A stretch of 10,534 bases of DNA from Collinsella sp. (GTDB taxonomy: Bacteria; Actinomycetota; Coriobacteriia; Coriobacteriales; Coriobacteriaceae), in assembly GCA_022728415.1 (NCBI GenBank), contig JAIJJM010000041.1:1-10534 (forward strand). The letters are read 5' to 3'. Position numbers and translations under genes: made by a program. This document shows positions 1 through 6,802 of the stretch, piece by piece. How positions within the stretch are numbered: position 1 is the first letter of the stretch; each line of letters opens with the position of its first letter. Below the pieces are notes generated by a model that was given only the letters and a program-made list of their open reading frames with translations, was not told where the DNA came from and made no database searches.

Positions 1-3000
1 GGCTTCGATCTCCTTGACACCGACGGCCATGCCGGCCTGCGGCGTGAAGGTGACGCGGATAGTCGTGGTCTCCACCGGAGTGAACTGGATACGGTTGTAG
101 TTCGCGCCCGCGTAGTTCGGGGTGCGCACCTGATCCGCAATCGGGGCCCATGTGCCGTCATCCTTCTGGTACTCCAACTTGTAGTTGGCGGGCTCGGCAT
201 AGCCGGAGATGGTCTGGCTGGACGAGCTCTGGTAGAAGTACAAGCGGAGGTCGTCGATCTTCTGCTTGCCGTCCTTGAACTTGATATTGAGCGTGTCGGT
301 CTTGTTCTCAGAACCCTTGGTACCCCAGAACGATTCCATCACGGTCTTGCCGTCCACCGCGTTCTTGGCCGGGTAGTTGGTGTCCTTCTCGGCGTAGGTG
401 GTACCGGTCACGTCCGCGTCCTTGGCCACATTCGTGGTGGACTTGGAAGCGGAGTCGACGTTGGCACCGGACTTGGCGAACAGGTCGGTCACACGCTGGT
501 CGGCGGTGAAGGCAACCTGGTTGGCGGCCTTGATATCAGAACCAGCGGCATTGGTGATGGTTACGCCGGCCTTGTCGGCATCCTCAACGGTGCCCGTGGA
601 CGGATCGTAAATGAGGTGTGCGAGCTTGTCGGAAGTGAAGGCGAGCTTGCCCCCCACGTACAGGCTGTAGCCAGCAGGTCCACCATAGTGGCTGCCGTCC
701 TTATCCCACACGATGGAAACATCTTGACCGTGGTAGCTCAGGTTGTTCACCGTGAAGTAGTTCCAGCCGGGGATCTCAATCGGGTTCAGCTCAATCTTGT
801 TATCCTCGCGCGGCACCATACCGGCTACGTCCTCGACCATCGTCCAGTTCGTGGTGCCGAGCTGGGTGTGGTGGATCCAGGAGCGGTAGGTGATCTTGCC
901 GCCGTTCTGTGCGGCGTCAAGGTTCTTGTCGAGGTTGTTGATCACGCCGTCACCGTTTACATCGCCGACGTTGTTGTTATCCTCGTTCCAGAACTCGTTT
1001 TGATCAAGGTAGTTGTTATCGCCGCCCTGATAGTGCGCGAACGCCACCCAGTACAGCAGTTTCTTGAACTGCTCATTGGTGATGTAACCGTTCTTGGCTG
1101 CATCGTAATTGCGGATGCCGGCTGAATAGACCTGCAGCAGCGGCTGTGCGTTGATAATGGAGAAGTTGTTGGAACCGGGGAAGTTCAGCGCCGCCTTGTC
1201 CGCCTGGTTGGCGGTGAAGAACGGGAAGATCGGGAACTCGTTGGAATCCTCGAACAGGCGCAGAGCCTTGTTGTAATCTTCGTTGCCGGTAGGCATCAGG
1301 CCTTCGGAGTACGGGTAGTAGTTATTGATCTCCTTGTACTTGGCGAAAGCACCGTCGTTCAGCCACTTGTGCTTGAGCAGGTTGTCGGACTTGTCCCACA
1401 GTTCAGTGGTGACTTCTTTCTGGATCTTGTCGGCGATGGCCTGCATCTTCTCGGCGTTGGCGGTATCGCCAGCGGCCTTGTAGGCCTGAGCAGCCGCATT
1501 GGCGTTGGCCCACATATTGGCGGAACCATCGGCGCGATCCATGCGCTGGCCGGAGCGACCCGGCTCAGAGAAGGAAACGGCGTCGGCATCGTTACCGGTC
1601 ATCGACCACCAGGACCAGTCAATCAAGCTGTTGTCATTGTTGTTCTGGTTGTCGTTGTTGTCCGGCTCGCTCTTGGAAGCGAGTAGACCTTGCACGTCCT
1701 CGGCACCCTGGTCGGCCAGCTCCTCGGCCACGGTGGACGGACCGCCGTGCACCTTGTAGGAGTCCCAGCCGGCGCGCGTGATGTACTGCGTGTAGCTATG
1801 GTTCCAGTTGGCCGGGTCGCCCGGATTGTCGTGGTAGTAGTAATAGCCCGCCTTGCTCTTCTTGGCGGTATCGCCGGCGGAAAGCCAGGTGCCGTAGGAG
1901 TACTCGGGGTTGCGGAACCACTTGGTGTCCATCATGAACATGCCGGAGGTGAGCACGATTTGGTTGTTGTAGCCGAGCACACCCTCGATGGAGGTCGGGT
2001 ACTGGAAGGTGTTGCCAGGCATGTTGGCGTCGAGCATGTTGAAACGGCTCAGCCACCAGCGGTAGACCACGGTCTTATCGATATTGTCTTCCGGAGTGTC
2101 CACGTAGGGAGCGTTATCGACCCACCACTTGTTGTAGGTGGTCACGGAATCCTTGTAGGAGGCGGCAGCATCCTTAAGGTCGCCGGTGTAACGGGCCTCA
2201 TATTCCTTGGTGGAGTCAGGCAGTTCGTTGGCGATCAGGCCGAGCTGAATCTTGACGGTCTGCGGTTCGTTGGCCTTGAGGCTCAACGTGCTGGTGAGTT
2301 TGCCACCGCTGACGATCCAGTTGGAACCGTCCTGGTTGTTGGCGGAGAAGCGCGGATAGATGGTCGTCAGGTTGTTCTTGACGTTCACGCGGCCAGTAAG
2401 TTCGGTGGCACCATCAGCACCCTCGGCGGCGAACGGCGAGGCCGTGGTCAGTGTGACATCGCGATCCTGCGTGCTTTCCACGGTGAGGTTCGCAACCATC
2501 ACGTTGTTGTAGGTGATGTACTTGACTTCCTTGATCTTGAGGCTCTTGCCACCGGTCTGGAACAGGGAGGTGAAGTAGCTCGGCGTCTGCTTGCGCTGGG
2601 AGGCGTCTTCGTTAAGGGTCTGGTTTGATCCATCAGCGTTTACGGTAACGGTGAAGCCGCTCCTGCTGGTCTGGTCCCAGTAGGCGGTATCACCCACAAA
2701 ACCGAGCTGATTAGGCGTGTGCGTGTACATGTAGGCGGCGCGACCACGGGTGAACAGGTAGTTGTTGCCGTCGGAGCCTTCATACGAGTAAGCACCCTTG
2801 TCGTTCGTGCCTTTACCAGTTGGCTGTGCACCAGTACGGGTGAGAATCTTATCGATCCAGAAGTCATGGTCGGTGTCGATGCCGGCCAGGTTCTTCACGT
2901 CGTTATCGAATGTCTCCTGCAGATAGCTGACGGCAGGGTTATATGTGGTGTTGTTCGCCGCCGTCTTCATCGGATCATCAGATCCCTTGAACGACGGATA

Positions 3001-3132
3001 TGCCACATCCGCATTCTTGATGACGGGCGCATCGGCTGCCTGCGCGGTGACTGCACCGCCGGTGGCCAGTGTGGCGACCGCTGCAACCGCGCCGATTGAC
3101 GCAAGCCACCGCTTTCGTGTTGATTGATGCAT
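1..3132 (-). CDS. hypBA2: Beta-L-arabinobiosidase HypBA2 (GH121), N-terminal 1044 codons, cut by window start
   Basis: Exported glycoside hydrolase that releases the disaccharide beta-Ara2 from hydroxyproline-linked beta-L-arabinotriose on plant glycoproteins. The frame is open from ATG (3130-3132) to the window edge. Residues 1-32 are a signal peptide: a basic start, a hydrophobic core and AQA before the cleavage point. Residues about 37-335 read as beta-rich, and about 340-840 as an alpha/alpha-barrel catalytic region. Glu383 (context TSIEGVLGY), Asp515 (TGNDADAV) and Glu713 (NEFWNED) are present; I recall these as the critical acidic residues of B. longum HypBA2, and the matching numbering supports this start. 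A calcium-loop motif covers 724-737. From about residue 898 a discoidin-like (F5/8C, CBM32-type) beta-sandwich runs to the edge, ending VGVKEIEA. The family protein has about 1943 residues, so roughly 900 residues, including FIVAR repeats and a membrane anchor as I recall, lie outside. It has its own promoter and a long leader. Confidence 0.93.
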   Translation of the reverse strand, partial: MHQSTRKRWLASIGAVAAVATLATGGAVTAQAADAPVIKNADVAYPSFKGSDDPMKTAANNTTYNPAVSYLQETFDNDVKNLAGIDTDHDFWIDKILTRTGAQPTGKGTNDKGAYSYEGSDGNNYLFTRGRAAYMYTHTPNQLGFVGDTAYWDQTSRSGFTVTVNADGSNQTLNEDASQRKQTPSYFTSLFQTGGKSLKIKEVKYITYNNVMVANLTVESTQDRDVTLTTASPFAAEGADGATELTGRVNVKNNLTTIYPRFSANNQDGSNWIVSGGKLTSTLSLKANEPQTVKIQLGLIANELPDSTKEYEARYTGDLKDAAASYKDSVTTYNKWWVDNAPYVDTPEDNIDKTVVYRWWLSRFNMLDANMPGNTFQYPTSIEGVLGYNNQIVLTSGMFMMDTKWFRNPEYSYGTWLSAGDTAKKSKAGYYYYHDNPGDPANWNHSYTQYITRAGWDSYKVHGGPSTVAEELADQGAEDVQGLLASKSEPDNNDNQNNNDNSLIDWSWWSMTGNDADAVSFSEPGRSGQRMDRADGSANMWANANAAAQAYKAAGDTANAEKMQAIADKIQKEVTTELWDKSDNLLKHKWLNDGAFAKYKEINNYYPYSEGLMPTGNEDYNKALRLFEDSNEFPIFPFFTANQADKAALNFPGSNNFSIINAQPLLQVYSAGIRNYDAAKNGYITNEQFKKLLYWVAFAHYQGGDNNYLDQNEFWNEDNNNVGDVNGDGVINNLDKNLDAAQNGGKITYRSWIHHTQLGTTNWTMVEDVAGMVPREDNKIELNPIEIPGWNYFTVNNLSYHGQDVSIVWDKDGSHYGGPAGYSLYVGGKLAFTSDKLAHLIYDPSTGTVEDADKAGVTITNAAGSDIKAANQVAFTADQRVTDLFAKSGANVDSASKSTTNVAKDADVTGTTYAEKDTNYPAKNAVDGKTVMESFWGTKGSENKTDTLNIKFKDGKQKIDDLRLYFYQSSSSQTISGYAEPANYKLEYQKDDGTWAPIADQVRTPNYAGANYNRIQFTPVETTTIRVTFTPQAGMAVGVKEIEA

Positions 3133-3348
3133 TCCTGCTTGGACCTCTCCGCCCCGGTCTTTCGCGTCTTCGCTCAGGCTACGTCGCATCTATGCGACCA
3201 GGACTTCTTCTGTGGATGCTGGGCCGCAGAGCCCGTTCTCCGTCAGTTTCCTTTATTGGCTATTGGGTTCACCGGAATGAGTATCTTCAGTGAATCTGGT
3301 GTGATATCCGCCATGGATATCACGGTTGGAGCAATTCACCGAAGCTGA
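3133..3348 (-). promoter_or_regulatory. Long structured leader of hypBA2 mRNA
   Basis: About 215 bases separate the predicted transcription start (near 3348) from the hypBA2 ATG, with no convincing gene inside. Three inverted repeats lie in it. One is 3301-3323, GTGATATCC and GGATATCAC around five bases, perfect. Another is 3268-3294, TTCAC and GTGAA with an inner GAA/TTC pairing. The third is 3183-3198, GTCGCAT and ATGCGAC around two bases, perfect. They could be RNA hairpins that set stability or translation, or DNA operators downstream of the start. I do not recognise a known riboswitch class. Confidence 0.45.
3144..3150 (-). promoter_or_regulatory. Ribosome binding site of hypBA2, long spacing
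   Basis: GGAGAGG on the minus strand ends 11 bases before the ATG, which is longer than at the other genes here. A second AGGA directly abuts the ATG and is too close to act. No in-frame ATG or GTG lies just upstream, and the matched catalytic numbering supports the ATG at 3132. Confidence 0.5.
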
Positions 3349-3354
3349 TTCCAC

Positions 3355-3383
3355 ATCATAACCGAGCGAATACGGTTTCGCAA
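3355..3383 (-). promoter_or_regulatory. Predicted promoter of hypBA2
   Basis: On the minus strand TTGCGA (3378-3383) and TATGAT (3355-3360) are separated by 17 bases, each close to the vegetative consensus. It lies downstream, in the direction of transcription, of the terminator after hypBA1, so hypBA2 is probably its own transcription unit and not just the tail of the transporter operon. Confidence 0.65.
3365..3382 (-). promoter_or_regulatory. Candidate LacI-type operator over the hypBA2 -35 box
   Basis: The minus strand reads TGCGAAACCGTATTCGCT, an 18-base dyad with GCGAA and TTCGC arms and a central CG, the usual symmetry of LacI-family operators. It covers the -35 box and part of the spacer. 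It matches the dyad at the transporter promoter at 14 of 18 positions, which suggests one regulator serves both. This is inference from sequence only. Confidence 0.5.
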
Positions 3384-3439
3384 CTTTCCCTCAGCGATAT
3401 CAACCATCTTACACAACAAAAACCCGGCAATTTCTCAGT

Positions 3440-3458
3440 TTTCGCATTTACTTTCGCA
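3440..3458. repeat. Paired TTTCGCA motifs upstream of hypBA2 promoter
   Basis: TTTCGCA occurs at 3440-3446 and 3452-3458, the same way round and 12 bases apart. The same 7-mer is repeated at the transporter and regulator promoters. They lie about 60 to 75 bases upstream of the hypBA2 -35 box and could be auxiliary sites for the same DNA-binding protein. Confidence 0.45.
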
Positions 3459-3505
3459 TTAGAGCATTGCTGCGTTTCGCCGTGTCGCAGTACCTACGGC
3501 GCGCC

Positions 3506-3524
3506 GATTCAGCCTCGCTGAATC
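3506..3524. repeat. Perfect hairpin beside the palindromic element
   Basis: GATTCAGC and GCTGAATC form a perfect 8-base stem around CTC. It ends 12 bases before the 108-base palindromic element and may be part of a larger array of palindromes. No T-tract follows on either strand, so it is not a standard intrinsic terminator. Confidence 0.45.
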
Positions 3525-3536
3525 AGGAACCAACAG

Positions 3537-3644
3537 GCTCCCGCTGGCGGGAGCTGGCTCGCAAAGCGAGACTGAGGGTGGCTTACACGGTACCGCTTAT
3601 GACCACCCTCAGTCGACTCCGCCGACAGCTCTCACAGCGGGAGC
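3537..3644. repeat. 108-base palindromic intergenic element (MITE or REP-like)
   Basis: The element begins GCTCCCGC and ends GCGGGAGC, perfect 8-base terminal inverted repeats. Inside, GACTGAGGGTGG (3570-3581) and CCACCCTCAGTC (3603-3614) are perfect 12-base inverted repeats around a 21-base centre holding the palindrome CGGTACCG (3588-3595). The left arm has its own hairpins: GCTCCCGC/GCGGGAGC at 3537-3554 and CTCGC/GCGAG near 3559-3570. Aligned against its own reverse complement, the two arms of about 45 bases are clearly similar. No reading frame in it looks real. I have an impression that CCCTCAGT-type palindromes with GGGAGC ends recur between genes in B. longum, but I cannot confirm that here. 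It may be a non-coding transposed element or a structured RNA unit. Confidence 0.6.
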
Positions 3645-3647
3645 ATA

Positions 3648-3690
3648 TAATTAAAAATCTCCTGCACGGGTATTACCCCACACAGGAGAC
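3648..3690 (-). terminator. Intrinsic terminator after hypBA1
   Basis: Minus-strand stem TCTCCTG with CAGGAGA (3683-3689 and 3658-3664), plus an inner GGGT/ACCC stem, followed by TTTTTAA (3651-3657). It sits about 140 bases past the hypBA1 stop and before the hypBA2 promoter, so it should end the transporter-hypBA1 message. Confidence 0.7.
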
Positions 3691-3698
3691 CTCATTCC

Positions 3699-3737
3699 CC
3701 GGATGTGTTTTCGGCTCCAATCGATACTGACATCCGG
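3699..3737. repeat. Inverted repeat with 23-base loop
   Basis: CCGGATGT (3699-3706) and ACATCCGG (3730-3737) are perfect inverted repeats. They lie between the minus-facing and plus-facing terminators and would be the middle hairpin of the proposed plus-strand RNA. Confidence 0.45.
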
Positions 3738-3739
3738 CC

Positions 3740-3788
3740 TATGCCGTCATCGACTTATTGCAGACGATGGCGGCATAAGTATTTTTTT
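3740..3788 (+). terminator. Plus-strand intrinsic terminator without an obvious gene
   Basis: A 13-pair stem with one G-T pair (3740-3752 with 3765-3777) and a 12-base loop is followed by AGTA and seven T (3782-3788). On the minus strand it has A residues before the stem and no T-tract after it, so it faces the plus strand. It would stop antisense transcription before it enters hypBA1, or end a small RNA. Confidence 0.6.
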
Positions 3789-3815
3789 GCCGGCCAGTTG
3801 CGCGCAGGCCGGCAT
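3789..3815. repeat. GC-rich hairpin just after hypBA1
   Basis: GCCGGCC and GGCCGGC pair around an 11-base loop, 12 bases past the hypBA1 stop. On the minus strand it is followed by A, not T, so it is a poor terminator in the gene's direction. It may protect the 3' end of the hypBA1 message. Confidence 0.5.
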
Positions 3816-3826
3816 ATCGCCGATAT

Positions 3827-5803
3827 TTATCGACGCTGGAAGACACGCATCTCGCCTATCTCGCGGTTGGCCCACGAGTAGTACGGCACCAAGCGCAGCG
3901 TCGCGGGTTCGCCCGCACGCGGTTCGTCGGCATCCACGTACAGCGGCGCGTCATCCTCGTCGGCGTGCTCGCGCACTGCCGGCAAATCAACGGTATCGAC
4001 GCCACCCAGCAAGTCGGCCTGGAAAGCCACAGCGGCATCCGCACCGGTGACGCCATCGGCCAGACGATAGTTCCACAGATCACCGGGGTTATCGACCTGT
4101 TCGGCGCAGTAGACCAGCGGACCGCGCATAACGGCCACCTGGCCGGCGTCGGAGCGCACGCGGGAGTTGGCGCGCACGAACTTGACGGACATGTCGAGCT
4201 CGAGCGCAATCTCCAACGTATCGCCGGCGTTGACCACAAGGTATACGAAGCCGTCTTCCAGCGAACCCACTGCGGGCTTGCCGTTCACGGTCAGCGTGTA
4301 GGAGCCCAAGGACCAGCCGGGGATGCGCAGTCCAAATCGGACCGAGCTGTCCGCAGCGCTGGCGGGCAGGCTCACCGTGTATTCCACGTGACTGTCCCAC
4401 GGGAAGTCCGAACGCTGTTCGACCGTAAGGCCGGAAGCAAAATCGGCCTTGTTGGCGATGAACTGGTGGCTCAGCACGGTCTTGCCGCCGTCGCGCTCGG
4501 TGTAGATGTAACGGTCCACTGAAGCGATGAGTCGGGCGATGTTGGCCGGGCAGCATGCGCAGCCGAACCAGTCGACACGGTGGGAGAGCACGTGGTGACG
4601 ATCCGGGTTGTCCAGTCCGTCGGGAGTAGTCTCCAGTGCGTTGACGTAGTAGTACTGCTTGCCGTCAAGCGAGATGCCGGCGATGGAGCCATTGAACAGT
4701 TCCTTCTCCAGCACATCGGCGTATTCGCCCTTGGGCTCGAGGTCGAGCATCTGCTGGGCGAACATGCTCATGGCCACGGAAGCGCAGGTCTCGCCGTACA
4801 TCGTGTCGTTCGGCAGGTCGTAATCGTAGGTGAACGATTCGCCCACATGGGTGGAGCCGATCGCACCGGTGACATACATGCGACGGGTGACGATGTTCTT
4901 CCAGAAACGCTTGGCAGTGTCGATCAGCCCCTGATCGCCGAGTAGTCGGCCCACGTGAGCCACGCCGGTGCACAGGTAACCGACGCGCACGGCGTGGCCG
5001 TCCGCGGCCTGCTGGTCGCGTACGGGCTCGGCAGCCTGGAAGTAGGTGGGCTTGTAGAAGCCGAGATCATGGAAGATGTTGTCGCCGTTCATCGCCTTGA
5101 GCTGCTTGGCGTAGAACTGCGAATCCTGACCGCGCACGTCGATGAGATACTGGGAAAGCGTCAGATAACGCTTCTCACCGGTCTCTTCATACAGCTTGGC
5201 GAGGGCGAGCTCGATCTCAGGATGACCATCGGCGCCGTGGATCTTGCCTTCTTCGGGGCCGAAGTTGGCATCCAGGCAGTCGGCCATCTTTTTGGCGACT
5301 TCAAGGGCCTGCTCGTTGCCGGTCACCTGATGGTAGGCGACGGCGGCCTCGATGTAGTGACCCATCACGTACATCTCGTGGCTCTGCTGAATCAGGCTGA
5401 AGCGCGGGCGGTCGGCCCATACGCCGGACTTGATCTGGTACGGGGTGTCCAAATAGCCGTCCGACTGCTGGGCGCGGGCGATGAGATCGACCGTGCGGTC
5501 GCACAGCGCCTTGAGCTCGGGATCCGGGTGGTATGCCAATGCGTAGGCGGCTTCCTCAAGCCACTTGTAGACGTCGGAGTCTTGGAAGACCATGCCATGG
5601 AACTCGTCGTCCAATTCGCCGGCGGCAACCTTCAGGTTGGCAACCGCATGGCTCTTGTTGTCAGCCAGCTGGTTGCCGGCTGGGTCGTCGGGCACCGTGG
5701 TGTCGATCTCGTCGTTCATCACGCCCCACTGGTAGGGGATGACGGATTCGACGATCTGGTCGCGACGCCGCTTCCAGAACGGGGAAGTGATTGTAACGTT
5801 CAT
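3827..5803 (-). CDS. hypBA1: Beta-L-arabinofuranosidase HypBA1 (GH127)
   Basis: Cytoplasmic enzyme that splits beta-Ara2 and other beta-L-arabinofuranosyl ends to L-arabinose, with retention of configuration. The product is 658 residues, the length I recall for B. longum HypBA1, with no signal peptide. Residues about 5-434 form the alpha/alpha-barrel and the rest beta-sandwich domains. Glu322 (THVGESF), taken as the acid/base, and Cys417 (GCACCPAN), the unusual cysteine nucleophile, are present. So are the other zinc ligands Glu338 and Cys340 (YGETC) and Cys418, and the substrate-pocket residues His142, His194, His270 and Tyr386, all at the positions I recall for the crystallised enzyme. The ATG has AAAAGGA six bases upstream. 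It follows the permeases after 160 bases with no clear promoter, so it is probably read from the transporter promoter. The stop is TAA. Confidence 0.97.
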   Translation of the reverse strand: MNVTITSPFWKRRRDQIVESVIPYQWGVMNDEIDTTVPDDPAGNQLADNKSHAVANLKVAAGELDDEFHGMVFQDSDVYKWLEEAAYALAYHPDPELKALCDRTVDLIARAQQSDGYLDTPYQIKSGVWADRPRFSLIQQSHEMYVMGHYIEAAVAYHQVTGNEQALEVAKKMADCLDANFGPEEGKIHGADGHPEIELALAKLYEETGEKRYLTLSQYLIDVRGQDSQFYAKQLKAMNGDNIFHDLGFYKPTYFQAAEPVRDQQAADGHAVRVGYLCTGVAHVGRLLGDQGLIDTAKRFWKNIVTRRMYVTGAIGSTHVGESFTYDYDLPNDTMYGETCASVAMSMFAQQMLDLEPKGEYADVLEKELFNGSIAGISLDGKQYYYVNALETTPDGLDNPDRHHVLSHRVDWFGCACCPANIARLIASVDRYIYTERDGGKTVLSHQFIANKADFASGLTVEQRSDFPWDSHVEYTVSLPASAADSSVRFGLRIPGWSLGSYTLTVNGKPAVGSLEDGFVYLVVNAGDTLEIALELDMSVKFVRANSRVRSDAGQVAVMRGPLVYCAEQVDNPGDLWNYRLADGVTGADAAVAFQADLLGGVDTVDLPAVREHADEDDAPLYVDADEPRAGEPATLRLVPYYSWANREIGEMRVFQRR

Positions 5804-5820
5804 GATTGTCCTTTTTTAAG

Positions 5821-5845
5821 GCCCTTGACCACACCGCCTCCGGCC
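5821..5845 (-). other. Possible scar of a duplicated permease gene end
   Basis: GCCCTTGAC (5821-5829) and CTCCGGCC (5838-5845) repeat the two blocks that end the permease gene (5967-5975 and 5978-5985). The blocks are eight bases apart here and two in the gene, a difference of six that keeps the reading frame. On the minus strand it would read AGGGVVKG against AGAVKG in the gene; MalG-type permeases commonly end in this kind of motif. It may be the relic of a lost permease copy, or chance. Confidence 0.3.
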
Positions 5846-5888
5846 CTGCAATTAAGGACCGGTTTCAGCCGGGCTCAGTATTGGCTTC

Positions 5889-5941
5889 GACGCTGTCGCG
5901 TCTCAGCACGGAGCTTGCTGGGAGCCCACCGGGCTCCCAGC
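5889..5941. repeat. Hairpin cluster between permease 2 and hypBA1
   Basis: GACGC/GCGTC around four bases (5889-5902) is followed by an 11-pair perfect stem around ACC (5917-5941, core CTGGGAGCCC with GGGCTCCCAG). The strong stem lies 22 bases past the permease stop in the gene direction. No T-tract follows it on the minus strand, so partial read-through or message processing is likelier than full termination. It could lower or separate hypBA1 message relative to the permeases. Confidence 0.55.
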
Positions 5942-5963
5942 CAAGGGCCGGCGGCACGAGCCG

Positions 5964-6782
5964 TCAGCCCTTGACAGCTCCGGCCATAAAGCCCTTGACG
6001 TAGTACTTCTGGAGTGCGAGGAACAGGATGGCGCAGGGAATCAGCAGGATCACGACGCCGGCCTCGGTGGCACCGTAATCGATGACGCCCATGGTCTGCT
6101 GACGCATGTTCACCATCGCCAGCGGCAGCGTGGACTTGGACGAAGAGCTCAAGTACAGCGGAATCATGAAGTTGTTCCATGCCTCGAGGAAGGCGAGCAG
6201 GCCAACCGTAACCATCGAAGGCTTGACCACCGGCACCAGGATCTTGAACAAGGCCTGGAGGCTGTTGCAGCCGTCGACCATGGCGGCCTCCTCCATGTCC
6301 TTGGGGATCGCGTCAAATGCGTTACGCATGATGAACGTGCTCATAGGCAGCTGGAACAGGGTGATGACCAGGCCCACGCCCAGCAGGCTGTCGTTCAGGC
6401 CGATCTGCTTGTACCAGACCATCAGCGGGATCAGCAGCGAGGCGTACGGTACCATCAGGATCGACAGGGTGACCATGAAGCCGAGGTTGCGGCCCGGGTA
6501 GTCGAAGCGGGAGAACGAGTAGCCGGCCAGCGTACAGACGACCACGGAGAACACGACCGCGACCAGAGTCACGATTACCGAGTTGAACAGGTACTTGGGC
6601 AGACCTTCCTGATAACCGAACAGGGTCAGGTAGTTGGCCACGCCCCAGCCCTTGGACTGGGCCGAACCGGCCTGCGGGCTGAACGAGCAGATGATGACCC
6701 AGACCAGCGGGCTGATGAAGATGATGGCCAGCAGGGCCTCGAGGATCCGGGCGATGATACGCTTCCACAATGGGGTAGTCAT
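5964..6782 (-). CDS. ABC sugar transporter permease, MalG type
   Basis: Inner-membrane half of a carbohydrate importer of the binding-protein-dependent MalFG class; its partner is the permease encoded just upstream. It has 272 residues and about six membrane segments, near residues 13-33, 68-90, 102-122, 132-152, 185-205 and 240-258. The EAA loop that docks the ATPase is at 164-188 (EEAAMVDGCNSLQ, then KILVPVVKP). The C-terminus ends in YVKGFMAGAVKG, a typical tail for this class. GGGGAGG nine bases before the ATG overlaps nothing and lies in the 20-base gap after the partner gene, so the two are surely co-transcribed and probably translated together. Next to HypBA1 and HypBA2 the likely cargo is beta-Ara2; this is context, not visible in the protein. 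Confidence 0.92.
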   Translation of the reverse strand: MTTPLWKRIIARILEALLAIIFISPLVWVIICSFSPQAGSAQSKGWGVANYLTLFGYQEGLPKYLFNSVIVTLVAVVFSVVVCTLAGYSFSRFDYPGRNLGFMVTLSILMVPYASLLIPLMVWYKQIGLNDSLLGVGLVITLFQLPMSTFIMRNAFDAIPKDMEEAAMVDGCNSLQALFKILVPVVKPSMVTVGLLAFLEAWNNFMIPLYLSSSSKSTLPLAMVNMRQQTMGVIDYGATEAGVVILLIPCAILFLALQKYYVKGFMAGAVKG

Positions 6783-6802
6783 AATGTGTTACCTCCCCTT
6801 TC

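Larger units (their letters stand above)
3646..3788 (+). ncRNA. Possible small structured RNA opposite the hypBA1-hypBA2 gap
   Basis: A plus-strand TATAAT (3646-3651), with CCGACA 18 bases upstream as a poor -35, could start an RNA near 3658. That RNA would fold into three hairpins (3658-3689, 3699-3737, 3740-3776) and end at a run of seven T (3782-3788), giving roughly 130 bases. It would be antisense to the tail of the hypBA1 message. The strong plus-facing terminator with no plus-strand gene near it is the main reason for the call. The -35 is weak, so this is speculative. Confidence 0.25.

Noticed and set aside
1690..2628. Plus-strand open frame of 312 codons opposite hypBA2
   Set aside because: Shadow of the catalytic region of HypBA2; the composition is dominated by Val, Gly and His and no domain is seen.
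3467..3730. Plus-strand open frame of 87 codons in the hypBA1-hypBA2 gap
   Set aside because: It runs straight through the 108-base palindromic element and the minus-strand terminator and has no good ribosome site.
3133..3826. Possible insertion sequence in the large gap
   Set aside because: Terminal inverted repeats exist, but no transposase frame or obvious target duplication is seen, so only a small non-coding element is called.
4955..5974. Plus-strand open frame of 339 codons opposite hypBA1
   Set aside because: hypBA1 is certain from its active-site residues, and the opposite frame has low-complexity Val, Leu, Gly and His composition with no ribosome site.
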